A DNA stretch of 64,000 bases from Styela clava (taxonomy: Eukaryota; Chordata; Ascidiacea; Stolidobranchia; Styelidae). A program made the translations under genes and the position numbers. This document shows positions 1 to 12,659 of this stretch, piece by piece (position 1 is the stretch's first letter; each line of letters begins with the position of its first letter). The notes below the pieces were generated by a model, which saw only the letters and a program-made list of their open reading frames with translations, was not told the DNA's origin and ran no database searches. The stretch covers positions 806,001 through 870,000 of the forward strand of contig NC_135255.1 of NCBI RefSeq assembly GCF_964204865.1, given 5' to 3'.

Positions 1-3000
1 TATGGTAAATTATCTATAAACCAGTGGTTCTCATACTTTTTTTGCACCGTTGCAACCTTACATTACCACCGACCCTGGCAATGCAATGAAGTTACAAAGA
101 AAATAATTAAATCAAGCAAGTAGGCTAGTCCATGGTGCTTTTTAATGGAATGGATGAGTGTTTTTTAATATTCGGAGAAATGTTGATCAGGTGCTATCTC
201 AAATCATCTTGAGGGAGATCTGCAATGAGAATGTGCCTATTTTACACGATGTTATATAAATACAAAGAGTATCTAACTCATTGTATGATTCCGTTTAGGC
301 TTGTTTTTACTACAAGCGCATGGTACTTACAGTTTTTGTTCTTTTACACTTATACAAGAGTGATGAAAGCCTGCAGTTGGCGCAGCAACATTATATGATA
401 CAGTGTATCTAAATATGGCTGAACTAAACTGTCTTCTCACAAACGAGATTAACTCGTGACTGAAAAATTTAGCACAAGTGAAAATATGATTAATAAACTA
501 CTCCATAGCTTTCTCCGCTCTGGAATAAATCTGGATGTCCTAAATATGACCAAAAACATGTCTCAAGACATTAAAGACTCACGAACCGGCAACTAAATAT
601 TGAAATGAGTTGATCATAAATGTTTTATGATGAAAATATTTTGCAGCAAAGGTCTACGTAAATATCAATCGAAAGCCACGAAATGATCCAAATCTGTCGT
701 TGGAAACTCAGTTATATATTTTCGTCAGAGAACGCGGACAAATATTATATAGACGCAAAAACGTAGAATGCGTAGGTTTAATATTTTACTCTGAAGGCAG
801 GTGAAATGAACAATTTTTGCAACTCTATGTTCAATACACTCTTGTGCATACGTTGGCAACATTCTCTTTATAATATCAACAGGTATCTATACCTAAAAAC
901 CGATCACACACATTTCTTATTTTGCAGACCTATTTTTGACGAGGTATTCAATTATTCATTCATTAAAGCAATTCATCCTAAAATATTCTAGGTTGTTATG
1001 ACAAACCTCGATATCATATACTCATACATAATCTGCTTATTTTTAATAACTTGAATAAACTACAATATGTGAACTATTTAGAAATGTTACAAAATCCGCT
1101 ATTTCATGTCATAAATTGTTTGCACCAGGTCTGCTGAGTACGGGTTTTTGTATTGTTGGACCGTTTGTAAAAGCCTCTTCTGATGCTTGTTTTCCCTTTC
1201 CACATGCAAACCTTATATCACGCCTACGCGACCGTGGCACAACACAACAATGGTTATTTCGAAAATTTTGTATCGGTATCAAAGTTTGCACATCAATGAT
1301 CATAGTAGTTGTAAGATTGTATAAAAAACTCTTTGCAATTACGAGCAGTTTTAATTAGTCAACTGAGAAAGGGACGTGGTCAGATGCCTACGTACAGTCA
1401 ATTTTTTTCTTGTTTCAATTTATGTTGTTATAACCAGTGACAACTTTGATTTAAATCCAATCCGAGTAACTTTATCATTAAGTAATGATGGGTTAACAAT
1501 AAATTGTATATCACCGATTATACTGTACTACGATATGCTACTATATTGTATAACGATATCACCTCTTTACGGTACACTTCCACACACTGAAAAATCTGTG
1601 CTTCCTTGTCTGATCCTGGCTCTTGATTTTTGGTATATCATGGCTTGTGACTTTGCGAGGTTTATAATAATTTGATTTATTTGTGTATTTCATTCTCCTA
1701 CTAATTCCATTTCTAATCTTCAAAATCAATATCTTATGACTCCTGCCTGTCTCTGTCTGTGTAATGGTTATTAACTGTTTTGAGATGAACCTTCCCACAT
1801 ATTTCCTGTAGCACAAGTTTATCGAAGAGGTAATACAATAGTATAGAAATAGTTGATACAATCAATATCTTTCTCCAATGCTAATTTTATCTTTAGCATG
1901 AAATCATACGATGATGCATTATATTTGACTTCGGTAAATCAACTACATATAAAGACATTCTGTGTATGTTTTTACACAAATAATATTTTGAGAATGATAT
2001 AGATTTTTCATTTTTATTATATATTGTTCTGAATCCATAGTATTCATTGCTTTGGCACAGTATCAATTTCGCTTGGTACTTGTCACAGTCAAAACCACGG
2101 CGAATACCAAGATGGAAAGTATCCGTTAACAAACAACAAAAGGTAACATGTACAGTGAAGGGGAATGAAGCAGTCGACCTCATGAATCAATTCAATTTAG
2201 TATGGACAGGACTGAATTCCGTCAAGCATCAACCGATAACTTCTTGTGGGCATTAAATAGAGTAAGCGTTGCTTCAATGCAATACAAGAAAGTAAAGGCA
2301 GCGGTCTTTATGTGTGTCAGAAGCGTTTCTACTTTATTTTTCGGAATAGTCAAGTATAACACCCAGCAATGCCGTAAATTATTGACAAGCTGGGATGCAA
2401 TCAAATTTGAAATTATGTTTATGTTTTTATATCATAAATAGGTCATGATAATATCCTAACTTACCATTGACGTTTAACCATTGACGTTTGTAAGTGATAA
2501 GAGCGCAGGCTCAGAGAATCTGCTTTCATTTATACTGTCTCAGATTCACGGATCGCCGTTCAGTCAGTAGGCCTACATGGGAGATTGTGTTTTGTATTAA
2601 TGAATGAATGATCCCGTATTGATGAATTAAGATAAATAGATTCTAAAATTTGCTTAAAAATCTGTTGAAAACTAGAGACGTTTTATTGACTTGGTGGGCT
2701 TCATCAAAAATGACCGCTACAATGTTTTTCAGAATGATGACACATTTCTTGAGTATATATATGGACAGATCATTTCATATTTCTGAGTTATTGTATTCTT
2801 TTAACGGCTGCAGGAGGAACTCAAAACCTAATCATATATTGTTTAGGTTACTATTAGGTTGATGTTATAAACATTAACAAAACTATGTCAAATTTTTCCA
2901 TGGCTTCAAATAGATGTTGTACATGCTTTACATTTACATTGCCTTCAAATCTAAATTAAAATATCACATAAGTAGTGTATATTTTTACTTCAAGCCAAAA

Positions 3001-3299
3001 AAGCACAGTAATTACGGAATGAAAACATATCACTTATTGTTAGATCGAACCGAAGCCAATCTTACTAATATTTTATTGAGTTGACTTGCCGTGTCGTAGA
3101 AAACATTGGTTCCCAACCGGCTATCCCCGTAGTTTACCGTCAGCCCGCAAGGGATTTTGTTGTTTTGTTATTTTTCTGCCAACGTCACCGCTGTCCGTTG
3201 GTGTCTTGGCCTATGAGCAATCACACTTCTAAATTTCCGATCCACCGCAGAAGCGTTTCGTTAATCCTCGGCAGTTTCTGAAATCCAAGTCTACACATA
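1..3299. other. Non-genic AT-rich stretch with one hAT-like terminus
   Basis: I found no frame here with recognisable protein similarity or consistent splice sites. The only structure I can name is a hAT-type terminal sequence at 22-48, beginning CAGTGGTTCTCATACTTTTT, which resembles the ends of the hAT elements further along. I could not find a matching second end or an 8-bp duplication, so it is probably a relic. The short open frames are what random AT-rich DNA would give. Confidence 0.5.
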
Positions 3300-3307
3300 T
3301 GTTTTAG

Positions 3308-3417
3308 GGACCTCCTGGAGTATGCGCACCAAGATGGCACACAACCTGAACTCAGGTTGTGTACCAGGTTAGGGTTCAGATTGTGCGACATCTTTGTGCG
3401 CATACTTCAGGAGCACC
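3308..3417. mobile_element. 110-bp hairpin MITE, family A
   Basis: The element is nearly all inverted repeat: the left arm runs GGACCTCCTGGAGTATGCGC and the right arm ends GCGCATACTTCAGGAGCACC. It is flanked by a perfect 8-bp direct duplication, TGTTTTAG, at 3300-3307 and 3418-3425. The arms match the larger element at 22492-22727, so this is a dispersed non-autonomous DNA transposon. An 8-bp duplication fits hAT- or P-like superfamilies; the superfamily is not decided by what I can see. Confidence 0.85.
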
Positions 3418-3425
3418 TGTTTTAG

Positions 3426-4565
3426 TCCATACCGTCCACATAAAACTTAACATTGTTACATTAGTATCATCGTATTTAGACAACGAAATAATTAAATCTT
3501 TGAAAAGACAAACTTGTGAAGCGTGCGTTATTTCATTCAAATTTCTCCATACGGTATGTCAAGAATATTGTCAAACTACTGAACTTTAAATGTCCTTCTA
3601 AGAATAGCGAATAGAAAGATATCGGAATGTACCAGGCCACGGAATAAGACCTTGCTCATATAATTGAATGTTTTTTTTTCGACTACAAAAAAGCAAGTGG
3701 CAATTTAATATAATTCAATAAAACATGTGACTTTGTTTGTATCTCATCTACGCGAGAAGTTTTTGACAGAGCACATTAATATAATAATCCACATTCAAGC
3801 GCCGCGTTCAATTATCAACCCAAGGTGTAATGAAATGTTTTTTTTAATGTATGGTCAATGTGGCACGGATGTGGCACGACTATACTATATAGGTACCACT
3901 TGGTATGACCAAATTGAATGTTTTAAATGAATACTTCTAAAACAAAGTTATATGTATATATAAAGTTTGTAAAGCAATGGAGGAGTTTAGACAACAAAGC
4001 AACGAAAACAAAACCATAATAGTCATGAGTGTTCCTTTGTCTTCGTTGGTTTGTAAAATTCTCCCTTGTTTGTATTGTTTTGTGATCTCGTTCTTCCATA
4101 TTGAAACGAATTACGTTATAAACATAGAGCGTCACGCTATGAAACCTTCCATAATGGTGCAATCGTTTGCGAGTCCGCTAAGGGGTTATATATAAACTTT
4201 AAAAGAGGAAGAGCGTGATTGATAATATGAACAAAACTAGATAATACTTGGCTGTTTCAACAGCATCGTCATTCTGAATGTTAGTTATTTAGGGTCAGTC
4301 AGTTACAGTATAGAGCTAATGGGCATCCTTGATATATTCACAGCTTGGTCGAACCGTTGATGTTCAGGGCCGTTTTGAAAAGATTTTAATAGCGAAATTT
4401 TATCACAAGAATAGCAAACACAATAAAGTTAGAACTCTTTCAACTATCATCGTATGTTATTAGATTGCGTTGCCAGACGTTTCATTCCAACTCTGTATTT
4501 ACATTTGAAAGTGTTTTATTTCTCTAATAGCTGCTTATCATATTAGCCTAACTAAACAGAGAAAA
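3426..4565. other. Non-genic flank upstream of the unknown gene
   Basis: I see no coding exon, RNA gene or named repeat here. The last part would hold the promoter and 5' UTR of the gene starting at 4566. An in-frame stop codon lies at 4506-4508, with no other ATG in that frame before 4566, which supports 4566 as the start. No convincing TATA box could be picked out of this AT-rich DNA. Confidence 0.4.
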
Positions 4566-5940
4566 ATGACGGAATGTGCCCAGGTGCAGCAACGCCCATC
4601 CGAAGACTCTGACATGAGGCAAGTGTGTAACGCGTAAATATAGTTGCTACATTGCATATTATACTTTGTTAATGTTACATATTTTCATTGCTTTCATTAA
4701 TATATTTATCTTAACTACGTTCTCTGTTAATGAAAGTAAGTGGTTATTTGGTAGAATGTAAATTTTTGTAACTGGTATCGGACTGGTAATGAACTGGCAT
4801 CGGACTTTGCGTCCACATGTTTGTTCTTTTTTCAAATATTTTCATCGCTATTATCTCATTTTTATTGCAGTGGACTTCTTGATGGACTTTACAGTCTTAT
4901 CGATGACGTAAATCAACTTTCTCTTCAAACGAAAGAAAATTTAACAAACATAATACACCAGACTTCAAGTGATGATGATATTAGTAGTGACGATTCGGAA
5001 GCTGAAGACGAAGTAACTCAACAACAGGAGACAATGGAAGGTAAATGTCGGAGTGTCAAAAAAAACTAGATTGCTGGTATGTATAACTGTTTTATATATT
5101 CTATGATATACGTTTTTAGATCTTCAGAATGAAATGTCTCAACTTGAAATTAGCGAAGAAGCAAGCACACTTGAGACTTTAATTTTGATAGTTGAGCATT
5201 ACGCCAAGGCAGGGGATACAGACGGATTTCAGAAGAATGTCAGGCGACCAGATCTGTGGTTGATGACATTGCCACGTCCCAAAGTTAGTGACATCACAAG
5301 AATGGCTGACAATCTTGTTGGGCAAAATTTTCCATTTCGGGCGGCGCTTATGTACAAATGTGCATGTACCTTGTATAAGTATGAATATGTGCACTATCCT
5401 TCAGCTGATGAGGTAGGGTCCGATACCATCATACCAAACGTAGCACTACGAGGTATAGAAGAATGTATGAAAAACGTTCTCAAGATTATGTTGTCAATAT
5501 TTGAAAAAGATGAATATGAAATATACTTCCCCCATTTTGTACCAATTGCATATGACATGCTTACAAATCTGAGAGAGATTCATCACACCGATCGGAAACT
5601 CAAAGCGGACATTGAAATGTGGGGTATGCTTTACATTGCTGTTATGCATGGCAAACTGAAGCAAGTTACAGAGATGCACGATGTGGCAGACACTGTGGTT
5701 GAAACAATCTTGAGGCGATTTAAAAGTAAAGCTCGGCGACGTTCAGTGTACGGAATTGGCTTATTGGCGCTGTCGACGTCTCAGTGTCTTCAAAATAAAC
5801 GGAGCGAAGGTTCTGAATCTTCCGGAGAAGCTATAAAATCCCTCCAAGATGCAGAAGATTTTCCAACTTGGGATGACAAAGTCAGAATTGTAGAAAAAGC
5901 AGGAAAGTATTTTGAAGACATCGAAAAGCTTAACGCGTAA
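4566..5940 (+). CDS. Unrecognised 347-residue protein, three exons
   Basis: I do not recognise this protein. Three exons join in frame: 4566-4618, 4871-5040 and 5120-5940 (53 + 170 + 821 nt, giving 347 codons plus TAA). The first intron has a GC donor (AG|GCAAGT) and ends ATTGCAG; the second is a 79-nt GT..AG intron. Reading phases agree only with this GC donor: the nearby GT gives a stop within four codons. The N-terminal ~75 residues are acidic, with a Ser/Asp/Glu cluster encoded near 4971-5010. The rest looks mainly alpha-helical, with a basic patch (KSKARRR) encoded near 5725. There is no signal peptide, membrane segment or known catalytic motif. A long uninterrupted third exon and exact phases make it a real gene. 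A scaffold or helical-repeat role is only a guess. Confidence 0.8.
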
Positions 5941-6479
5941 ACTATTAAACTCAAGTGGCTAGATAGCAGAAAGAAGTTGAAATTTGGTTGACCATTTATA
6001 CACGATATCATATTCATATTCATTCTTGGCATTGCTCCGAACCAACATAACATAGATCTTTTGTGTCGTCGTTGCATTCAAAAACTATCAATTGACATTT
6101 ATCTTGAAAATCTGCACTAGTCAAGCAATCTATTTCTGGGTGATTATTTTAGGTCATTAAATTTGTAGAAAAAACAGTTCAACGTTGGCAAAGAATCAGC
6201 ATTGTTTAATTCATTGGGTATTCCAACTTGGCTGTCACTTCAATGCTTCATTAAAAAATTAAGTTGTCGCTTGTGGTTTCATAACTCAACGATTACAGCT
6301 TTGAAGTTTATTCTCACTGTATTAGCACACTGTTGATTGTATTTTCTAGAACATGTAGGATACAACATATCCCCTTTTTTCACTGTTAATAGCCTTTGCA
6401 AGTTGAAAGAAAATATAAAAGTGCAAACGATTTGTAATTGTTCTAGTTGTTGAATTGTTGTATCATACATATTAGCAAA
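5941..6479 (+). other. 3' flank of the unknown gene
   Basis: This stretch follows the TAA at 5938-5940 and presumably includes the 3' UTR. I see no canonical AATAAA close to the stop, so the cleavage site is undefined. No further exon or named repeat is apparent. Confidence 0.4.
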
Positions 6480-8100
6480 AATGGAACTGTGTGCTACGGC
6501 GGCTACATCACTGTACCACGGTAATGTTCTTTGGACACGTAATGGACATAGCGATCGTTTTGTTGTTATTGGACACGTTTAGCGATCGTTTCAAAATTTT
6601 GTTGTTATTGTTGGACACGTAGTCGACATAACGATCGTTTCAATATTATGTTGTTGTTGTTGTTGTTCTTGTTCTTTGACACGTTTTTAAAAAGTCGCTT
6701 TTCTCTTCGAATACTGGACCAATTGCTTTGAAATTTTCAGTGGTTATTAAAGATTAATTTTTTCGCTAGAAGGCTATTACTTTTATTTATTTCAAAATTT
6801 TGCGTGAATTCTATAAAATTTGATATTTCGTCTAATATTTTGCTGTATTATTTTTTATCCATGGGAACACGGATTTTAGTCAGTTTGAACTTTTTTGAGG
6901 GTACCGGTAGCGTCAAAGGTACCGGTAAGGACTGATTCGCTCTGGTCTAACGTTTCCATATATTTGTGCGTAGCTCTCTTGTTATTGTTATTTGTCTCCG
7001 TCTCCATTTTTAAAAAATCGCTTTTCTCTTCGAATACTGGACCAATTGCTTTGATATTTTCAGTGGTTAAAGATAAAATTTTTCTCCAGAAGGCTATTAC
7101 TTTTTTTTCGCTATGACGTCATCAAAATTATTGCCACTGGGTGGCGCTACGTGTCCATATATTTGAGCATAGCTCTCTTGTGTTGTTCTTAGTCTTGTTG
7201 TTCTTTGACACGTTTTGAAGAAATCGCTTTTCTCTTCAATTACTGGACCAATTGCTTTGAAATTTTCAGTGTTTAGAGATAGAATTTTTCTCCAGAACGC
7301 TATTTCTTTTATTTATTTCAAAATTTTTTCTGGACTTCAAGAGATTCGTTTTTTTGTGTGCGAATTGGTGATCAGAATGAAAAATAGCGGCACCTTGTAG
7401 CGATTGCGGCGAAGAAGCGAACGTGATTCTTGCTCGCTAAGAAATGTTGGAACTGCGCAGTATGTTATTCGTTGGTGGTACCCGTACCTGGCGTTATATT
7501 ACAGTAGTGTTTCGGATCGCTGGTGTTACTGCAGTTGCAAGTCGGATCATCTTGCAATTTTAATTAAAGCTGGCACAAGACTGGAACTGGTGAAAATAGG
7601 CCAGTTCCGTTACCGTAACACAGCACGGTGACTTACCATTGCACAAATTCAAGTTTTGTATAATAACGTATTAGTTTATTTTAATAACAGAAAATGAATT
7701 GAGTTCGTATATGCCAAAGAAGAACCATTCCACGATCGAATACCGGTATCAGGCTTACAGGTACGGTATGGTACTGGTGAGTTAAGGCACCGGCACCATA
7801 ACACAGTCAATTACGCTCTCATTTTTTGTTACAGTTTTGTCGTGAATAACGAAAGAATGCTAAGGAAGAAGCATGGCAACTTCTCCGATAACTCTTAACA
7901 TGTGACCTAGGTAAGTGCCATATCAAGTTCATTTACATATTTACTCTTACTGCATTTGCAGTCAAATTAACTTATTCCATTTTATTTGTACGCTTGCACA
8001 GCTGCTATTTTTATTCCCATCTTTTGCTTGTTTAACAGCGTGATGCAATTATTGTAAATAGCTTTCGTGTCCATATATTTGAGCATTTCTCTCTTGTTTT
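6480..8100 (+). repeat. Cluster of dispersed repeat units
   Basis: Two sequence units recur here. A ~100-bp unit (core CTTCGAATACTGGACCAATT) occurs near 6686-6800, 7012-7125 and 7222-7330. A ~35-bp unit (core CCATATATTTGAGCATAGCT) occurs near 6948-6982, 7150-7183 and 8065-8100. A TTG trinucleotide run lies near 6649-6670, and TACCGGTA palindromes near 6900 and 7727. Two of the longer units keep an open frame encoding a similar peptide (..SLFSS.TGPIAL.FSV..), but frames shift between copies. I read this as a repeat cluster, not a gene. Confidence 0.6.
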
Positions 8101-9016
8101 ATTTGGAGACGTCGAGCCTAAACACATAAACTATATTATTGTTTAGAATAGCTCAGAATCAGAAGTTCAGAACCATATCTGAGTTGTCCTGGCTGACATT
8201 TCCATTCGTCCCAATGGGGCGATCAAAAACACAACTAATATTAACGATTATCAACATTATTATCATATTTTTGAAATACTGCATATGTTTATTTCCCTTG
8301 TCAATATTAATGAATGATCACAAGACATTTTTGGTACTACTAAATAACGCCTCCGTTGTGAAATACACTTCCTTCCATACAGAGCGGTACAACTAATATC
8401 AGGTCAAAATAATGCGATTAACGTACAGGACAATATTATTATGAGAATACCATATTATTACAAACGGGAGAATTAAATTTAAATGTTTTATTCGTTGAAA
8501 ACAGGTTTTCTTGCGAAAATCGTCGAAAGCAGTGCAATATCTCGTACAAAATGAACAAAACTAGGCTTACCTACCAATCTATAAGAGGCAGCAAATATTC
8601 CAACAAGCTAATAAAGTTCAAACTACAAACTTGTAATTTAGTCAGGTACGCAGCAAATTCTCGATTTGACTTGAAGTTGATTCAAATCAATGTGATTCTG
8701 ATTTCTATTTCAAATACAACATTTGCTCCTGCACATAGGAGCTATCTCGTCAAGCCATTAATTTTATTTTATTTTTTGGGCCAAAACTGATCGTGAATAT
8801 TTGTTACCTTAAATACCCTAAAAAAATATTTGTAATCTCACCCGACCCAATCATTTGGCGAGCATATAATTTTGTGGAAAATACCTAATTGAATATCGAT
8901 TTTGAGACTACTATCGACAGTAGCAATTTTCTTACACAAAAATGTAAGAAACTTAGCATATAAAATAGTAAATAATTACATTCAGCCTATTCTGGGCTGA
9001 GACTTATGGGCTCTGT
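8101..9016. other. Non-genic stretch, nothing recognised
   Basis: AT-rich sequence with short chance frames only. No splice-consistent exons, RNA gene or repeat that I could match elsewhere in the window. Confidence 0.35.
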
Positions 9017-9024
9017 GTTTAGAA

Positions 9025-10548
9025 CAGTGCTCTTCAACCGGGTATACTGTATACCTAAGTGTATACCAGACCATTCGTGGGGTATACAACTGATAAAAGG
9101 TATACGAAGGGTATACAACTGATAAAGGGTATACGAAGAGTGTACACTGTACAGCCTAAATCAGGAATTGTAAGCTCTAATATAATAAATTATAAAATAT
9201 TCAATTAGAGACAACAATGCAAACGCAACGCGAAATATAAAATGTCATTCACGCAATGAACCAACTTGAGCACATTGTTACATCACAAATTATGTAGATA
9301 ATGCAGGCACCTGTCTGGGTTTTGATAATTCCGGCTGCCGTGCACGTCGCTTGATCTGCGGGGGAAAAAATGAAACACGATGTTCTACGGGAAGTAGTAT
9401 ATTTTGTGAATACGATTAAGAAAAGTTCTAAACAAACGAGACTTTTCTCGAAACTGTGTAAAGAAACAGCCGCCACTTTCAAAAAACTTCTTCTACATTC
9501 AGAAGTTTGGTGGCTGTCCCAAGGAAAGGTATTTCCCGTGTGTTTGAACTTCGCGAGCAATTAGGGGCGTATTACACTGAAAGAGGAGACCAAAAAGCCA
9601 CCAAGTTTCGTAATATATATTGGGTTGCAAAACTAGCGTACATGGCGTCGATTTTTGATCGTTTTAATCAGGCGAAAGTCAGTCTTCAAGGGAGAGGAGG
9701 TGATATATTTCGATCAACTAGCAAAATTAATGCTCTGAAAATGAAAATTCAACTCGGGTAAAACAATGCTTCTTCAGGAAACTTCATTGACTTTCCTCTT
9801 TTAAATCAATAGTTGAAAGAGTCTGGGTGGGAGTTTGAGGACGTTTCAACGATAAATACCATGTCTACCCTAATTGTTGGTCATTTGAACTTACTGGGTG
9901 ATAAATTGGCTTTGTACTTTCCTGAAGATAATAACAGACGTCTGGAAGAAAACTCACGGATAATGCAGCCATTTACTAGTGAACCAACAGAAGACGAAGA
10001 ATTGTTGAAACTCCGGAGGATTTAAATCAAAAAATTTCATTTCGCCAAAGGGATTACTCGGGAGTTTTGGGTTTCTTTTTTTGAATTTCCCGAGTACAAA
10101 AATCTGGCAGAAAAAGCCGTTGCTCTCCTGGTACAGATGCCTACGCCTTATTTGTGTGAATAAGGGGTTTACAGTCTTGTTGAAATCAAGTCGAAAAAGC
10201 TAAACTTTATATTGATTCACTAATGCGGGGAGCAATTAAAAGGGACTAAAATCCTGTTATGGACGAATTGCTGAAACTATACAAGAACGAAGAAGCCACT
10301 GAAACTAAATTAACGTCGTCTTTACATTTTATACACATTTGGGTGTTTAAATTAATTGCATCTGTGAGTAAAAACTAAAAAAGCATTTATAATGACTCGC
10401 TCCGCCATCTTGATTTTAGCTTTTTCAATATGTGGCTAAAATTCAATGTTCATTTTAGCTTGAAATAAACATTGGTATTTGTAAGGTATACGAAGTTCTC
10501 GAAAAAATGTAAAAGGTATACCACGGTAAAAAAGGTTGAAGAACACTG
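9025..10548 (+). mobile_element. hAT transposon relic (Buster-type target site)
   Basis: The termini are CAGTGCTCTTCAACC and GGTTGAAGAACACTG. The element is flanked by a perfect 8-bp duplication, GTTTAGAA, at 9017-9024 and 10549-10556. TA in the middle of the duplication is the pattern reported for Buster-type hAT elements. Subterminal GTATAC-rich repeats occur at both ends (9041-9140 and 10483-10525). It carries a broken transposase on the + strand and no recognisable BED finger, so it is defective. It is inserted in an older hAT relic whose remains start at 10549. Confidence 0.93.
9370..10250 (+). pseudogene. Broken hAT transposase (ZBED5/SCAND3-like)
   Basis: Successive frames match conserved blocks of hAT transposases of the domesticated ZBED5/SCAND3/FAM200 type. 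9370-9564 holds an RLFSKLCK..HSEVWWLS block. 9507-9761 holds VFELREQLGAYYTERGD and LAYMASIFDRFNQ..SLQGR. 9813-10025 holds the HLNLLGDKLALYFPE block. About 10048-10165 holds a C-terminal dimerisation-like block with FWVSF..FPEY..LAEKA and PTPYLCE, followed by a stop. Several frameshifts and stops separate the blocks, and the N-terminal part is missing. It cannot make a functional transposase. Confidence 0.9.
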
Positions 10549-10850
10549 GTTTAGAACACAATTCGAGGTTTAATTTGAGAGACGGCAACTCGGAGATCTT
10601 CTTCTCCTTCTAGCCTTGATCTGTATTTGTTTTGATGTATGAAAAAAAAAAACGCAGAAAACATCCTTTAACATAAGTAGGTAGTTCCGAATGGAAAAAA
10701 AAATTCATTGCAGCCGGTGATAACTCCGGAAATTCTTTTGCAACGGAAACCCAAAATTTAGCCCAAGTGTTTTTGGCATCAAAGGCGACGGGGTTTCCAA
10801 ATCGCAGTCTGCGGGTCAATTACGGCCCGTGTAACGATTTAAAATGGCCC
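10549..10850 (-). pseudogene. Older hAT transposase C-terminal relic
   Basis: Read on the minus strand, 10819-10610 encodes a hAT dimerisation-type block (FWVSVAKEFPELSPAAMNF, then TYV, then IKTN). After a frameshift, about 10602-10560 gives DLRVAVSQIKPRI, the typical transposase ending. The younger hAT at 9025-10548 sits directly beside this ending, so one element jumped into, or next to, another. I cannot define its own termini. Confidence 0.75.
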
Positions 10851-10856
10851 GCCAAA

Positions 10857-12395
10857 TTTGAGCACAACATTTTATGTGTTTACTTATCAGTTTTGGAGAC
10901 CTTCTAACGTTACATCAATATCGCAGTTTAATCACGTTTATTTCGTAACAATTGAATTATACCGGTATCTTATGCATACGTATCCGTATTATGATTACAC
11001 ACTGCAGTATTTCAGATATTAGCCGTATATTGAGAAAGCTGAGAAAGATGTCACAAAACGAAAACTAGGCACGGAAAACAGACGTTTTTTTAGATAAATG
11101 GCAGCGTTTTTATTTCTTTATTGAAAAGAATCAAACTTTGCGATTTGTCTTCCTTGCCAACAAAATATTTCAGTTCTGAAGCAATACAACATTATGCACT
11201 ATTATAATCAGTTGACGCACGTATTTCAAAATTTAATTCATTGCTCAATTCATACGAAAGTTAAACAAACATGTTTAAAAAAATGTGAAATGAAAGTGAA
11301 TCTACCGTATCGGCCAGTTAAAGTGTAGCCCGCAACACTGCTAAAAAAAATCGCTCGTTTGTTGAGGGGCAATTTTCGCGCGAATGTATGCTGCAACTGC
11401 AAGTTTTGGAAGTTATTTCTCCTGACATGAAAAGTTAATTTTCCAGCATCAGGCTTTCTAACAACACAATTATGAACCTTGCCAAATCAAAACTTTGGCC
11501 GAGACTGACAGACAATCACTTGAATGCGTTATTTGGAATATATATAATGTAATGAATTGGAGCCACGTTTTGAACATCTGATTTCGAGCAAAATCGAATT
11601 ACACACATATATATTTATATACAATGTACACATACACTATGTTAACTAAACTGAATTATAGCATTTCGTTTTTTATTATATTATATATATATACACATTG
11701 GAATGTTTTTTGTGTAACAAAACAAGCCATAAGTAGCCATTCATACGATGCCATATGCTAGCTGAGCAAGTAACTTCATTAGTCACTATCAGTTGCAAAT
11801 TACTTGTTGAAAGCCGTGCTTGTAATTTATTTCTCGGGAATTCTATCAGCTACATAACAAACTGCGATGTTAGGTGTATCTAAAATCAAGCTTAGAGCCT
11901 ATTTTGGTGCCTTTTTTTCAAATTTTTCTCTGGGCGTGCTCAAGCGCCCAGCTGTGCCGTCACGCACTTTACCTCGCTCCCCTTTTCTGGCCCTCCAATT
12001 TTATTCTGCTATTTATTTTGGCTCGCGGTCAATCAACTAGGGGAAACCCTCATGTAGACCGTTTCTTAAATACATACCAATTTTTTAAGGATGCAAACAG
12101 TTTTATCGCTAATACCAAATTATTTACCACCCCCTAAATTTCGAACACCCCCCTCCCCCCTGAAATAAAAAGCTGGGGAACATACTGGATGGTGCGTATT
12201 TTATACTCTGGAAGGTGATAATATCTAGTCATGGTGTTGTGTTTTCGGGATAATATTTATTCAACCACTGCGAATAATCATGAAGATGACTTGTTTCACG
12301 TATAGGTTGTCACTGATCTGGTCATTACTTATGAGAGAAATTACCAATTGGACCTGCATTGTGGATGACCATGCATCACAGTTTATTTTTTCATA
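10857..12395. other. Non-genic stretch
   Basis: No coding exons recognised. AT dinucleotide-rich patches occur around 11600-11700. A C-rich run lies near 12127-12162. No matching repeat seen elsewhere in the window. Confidence 0.35.
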
Positions 12396-12659
12396 ATCTA
12401 GTCCAGGGGTCACCAACCTTTTCGAAGCCGAGAGCTACTTCTTGGGTACAGATTAAGCTGCGGGCTACCAGTTCAGTGTACACTTCTAAAAAACTCAGTT
12501 GCTCGATTGAGCTTCAATTATTGATATAATTACTGGTATTTAGTGAAGTATAGAGTATAGACACTAATAAACTTTAGGATTCTTCAGGAAATCAAACGCA
12601 TATCACAACGTTGCAAATAAATTTCTATCAATAACACTTGTATTTCAAAACTGAGTGTT

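Noticed and set aside
2047..2441. Frames at 2047-2256 and 2202-2441 as a possible exon pair
   Set aside because: Different overlapping frames, no domain, no good donor or acceptor at their ends.
806..4195. Many short open frames in the first 4.2 kb
   Set aside because: No similarity to known proteins, no consistent splice sites and overlapping frames on both strands; typical of AT-rich non-coding DNA.
4619..4628. GT at 4624 as donor for the first intron of the unknown gene
   Set aside because: Joining it to 4871 gives TGG ACT TCT TGA, an immediate stop; the GC donor keeps the frame.
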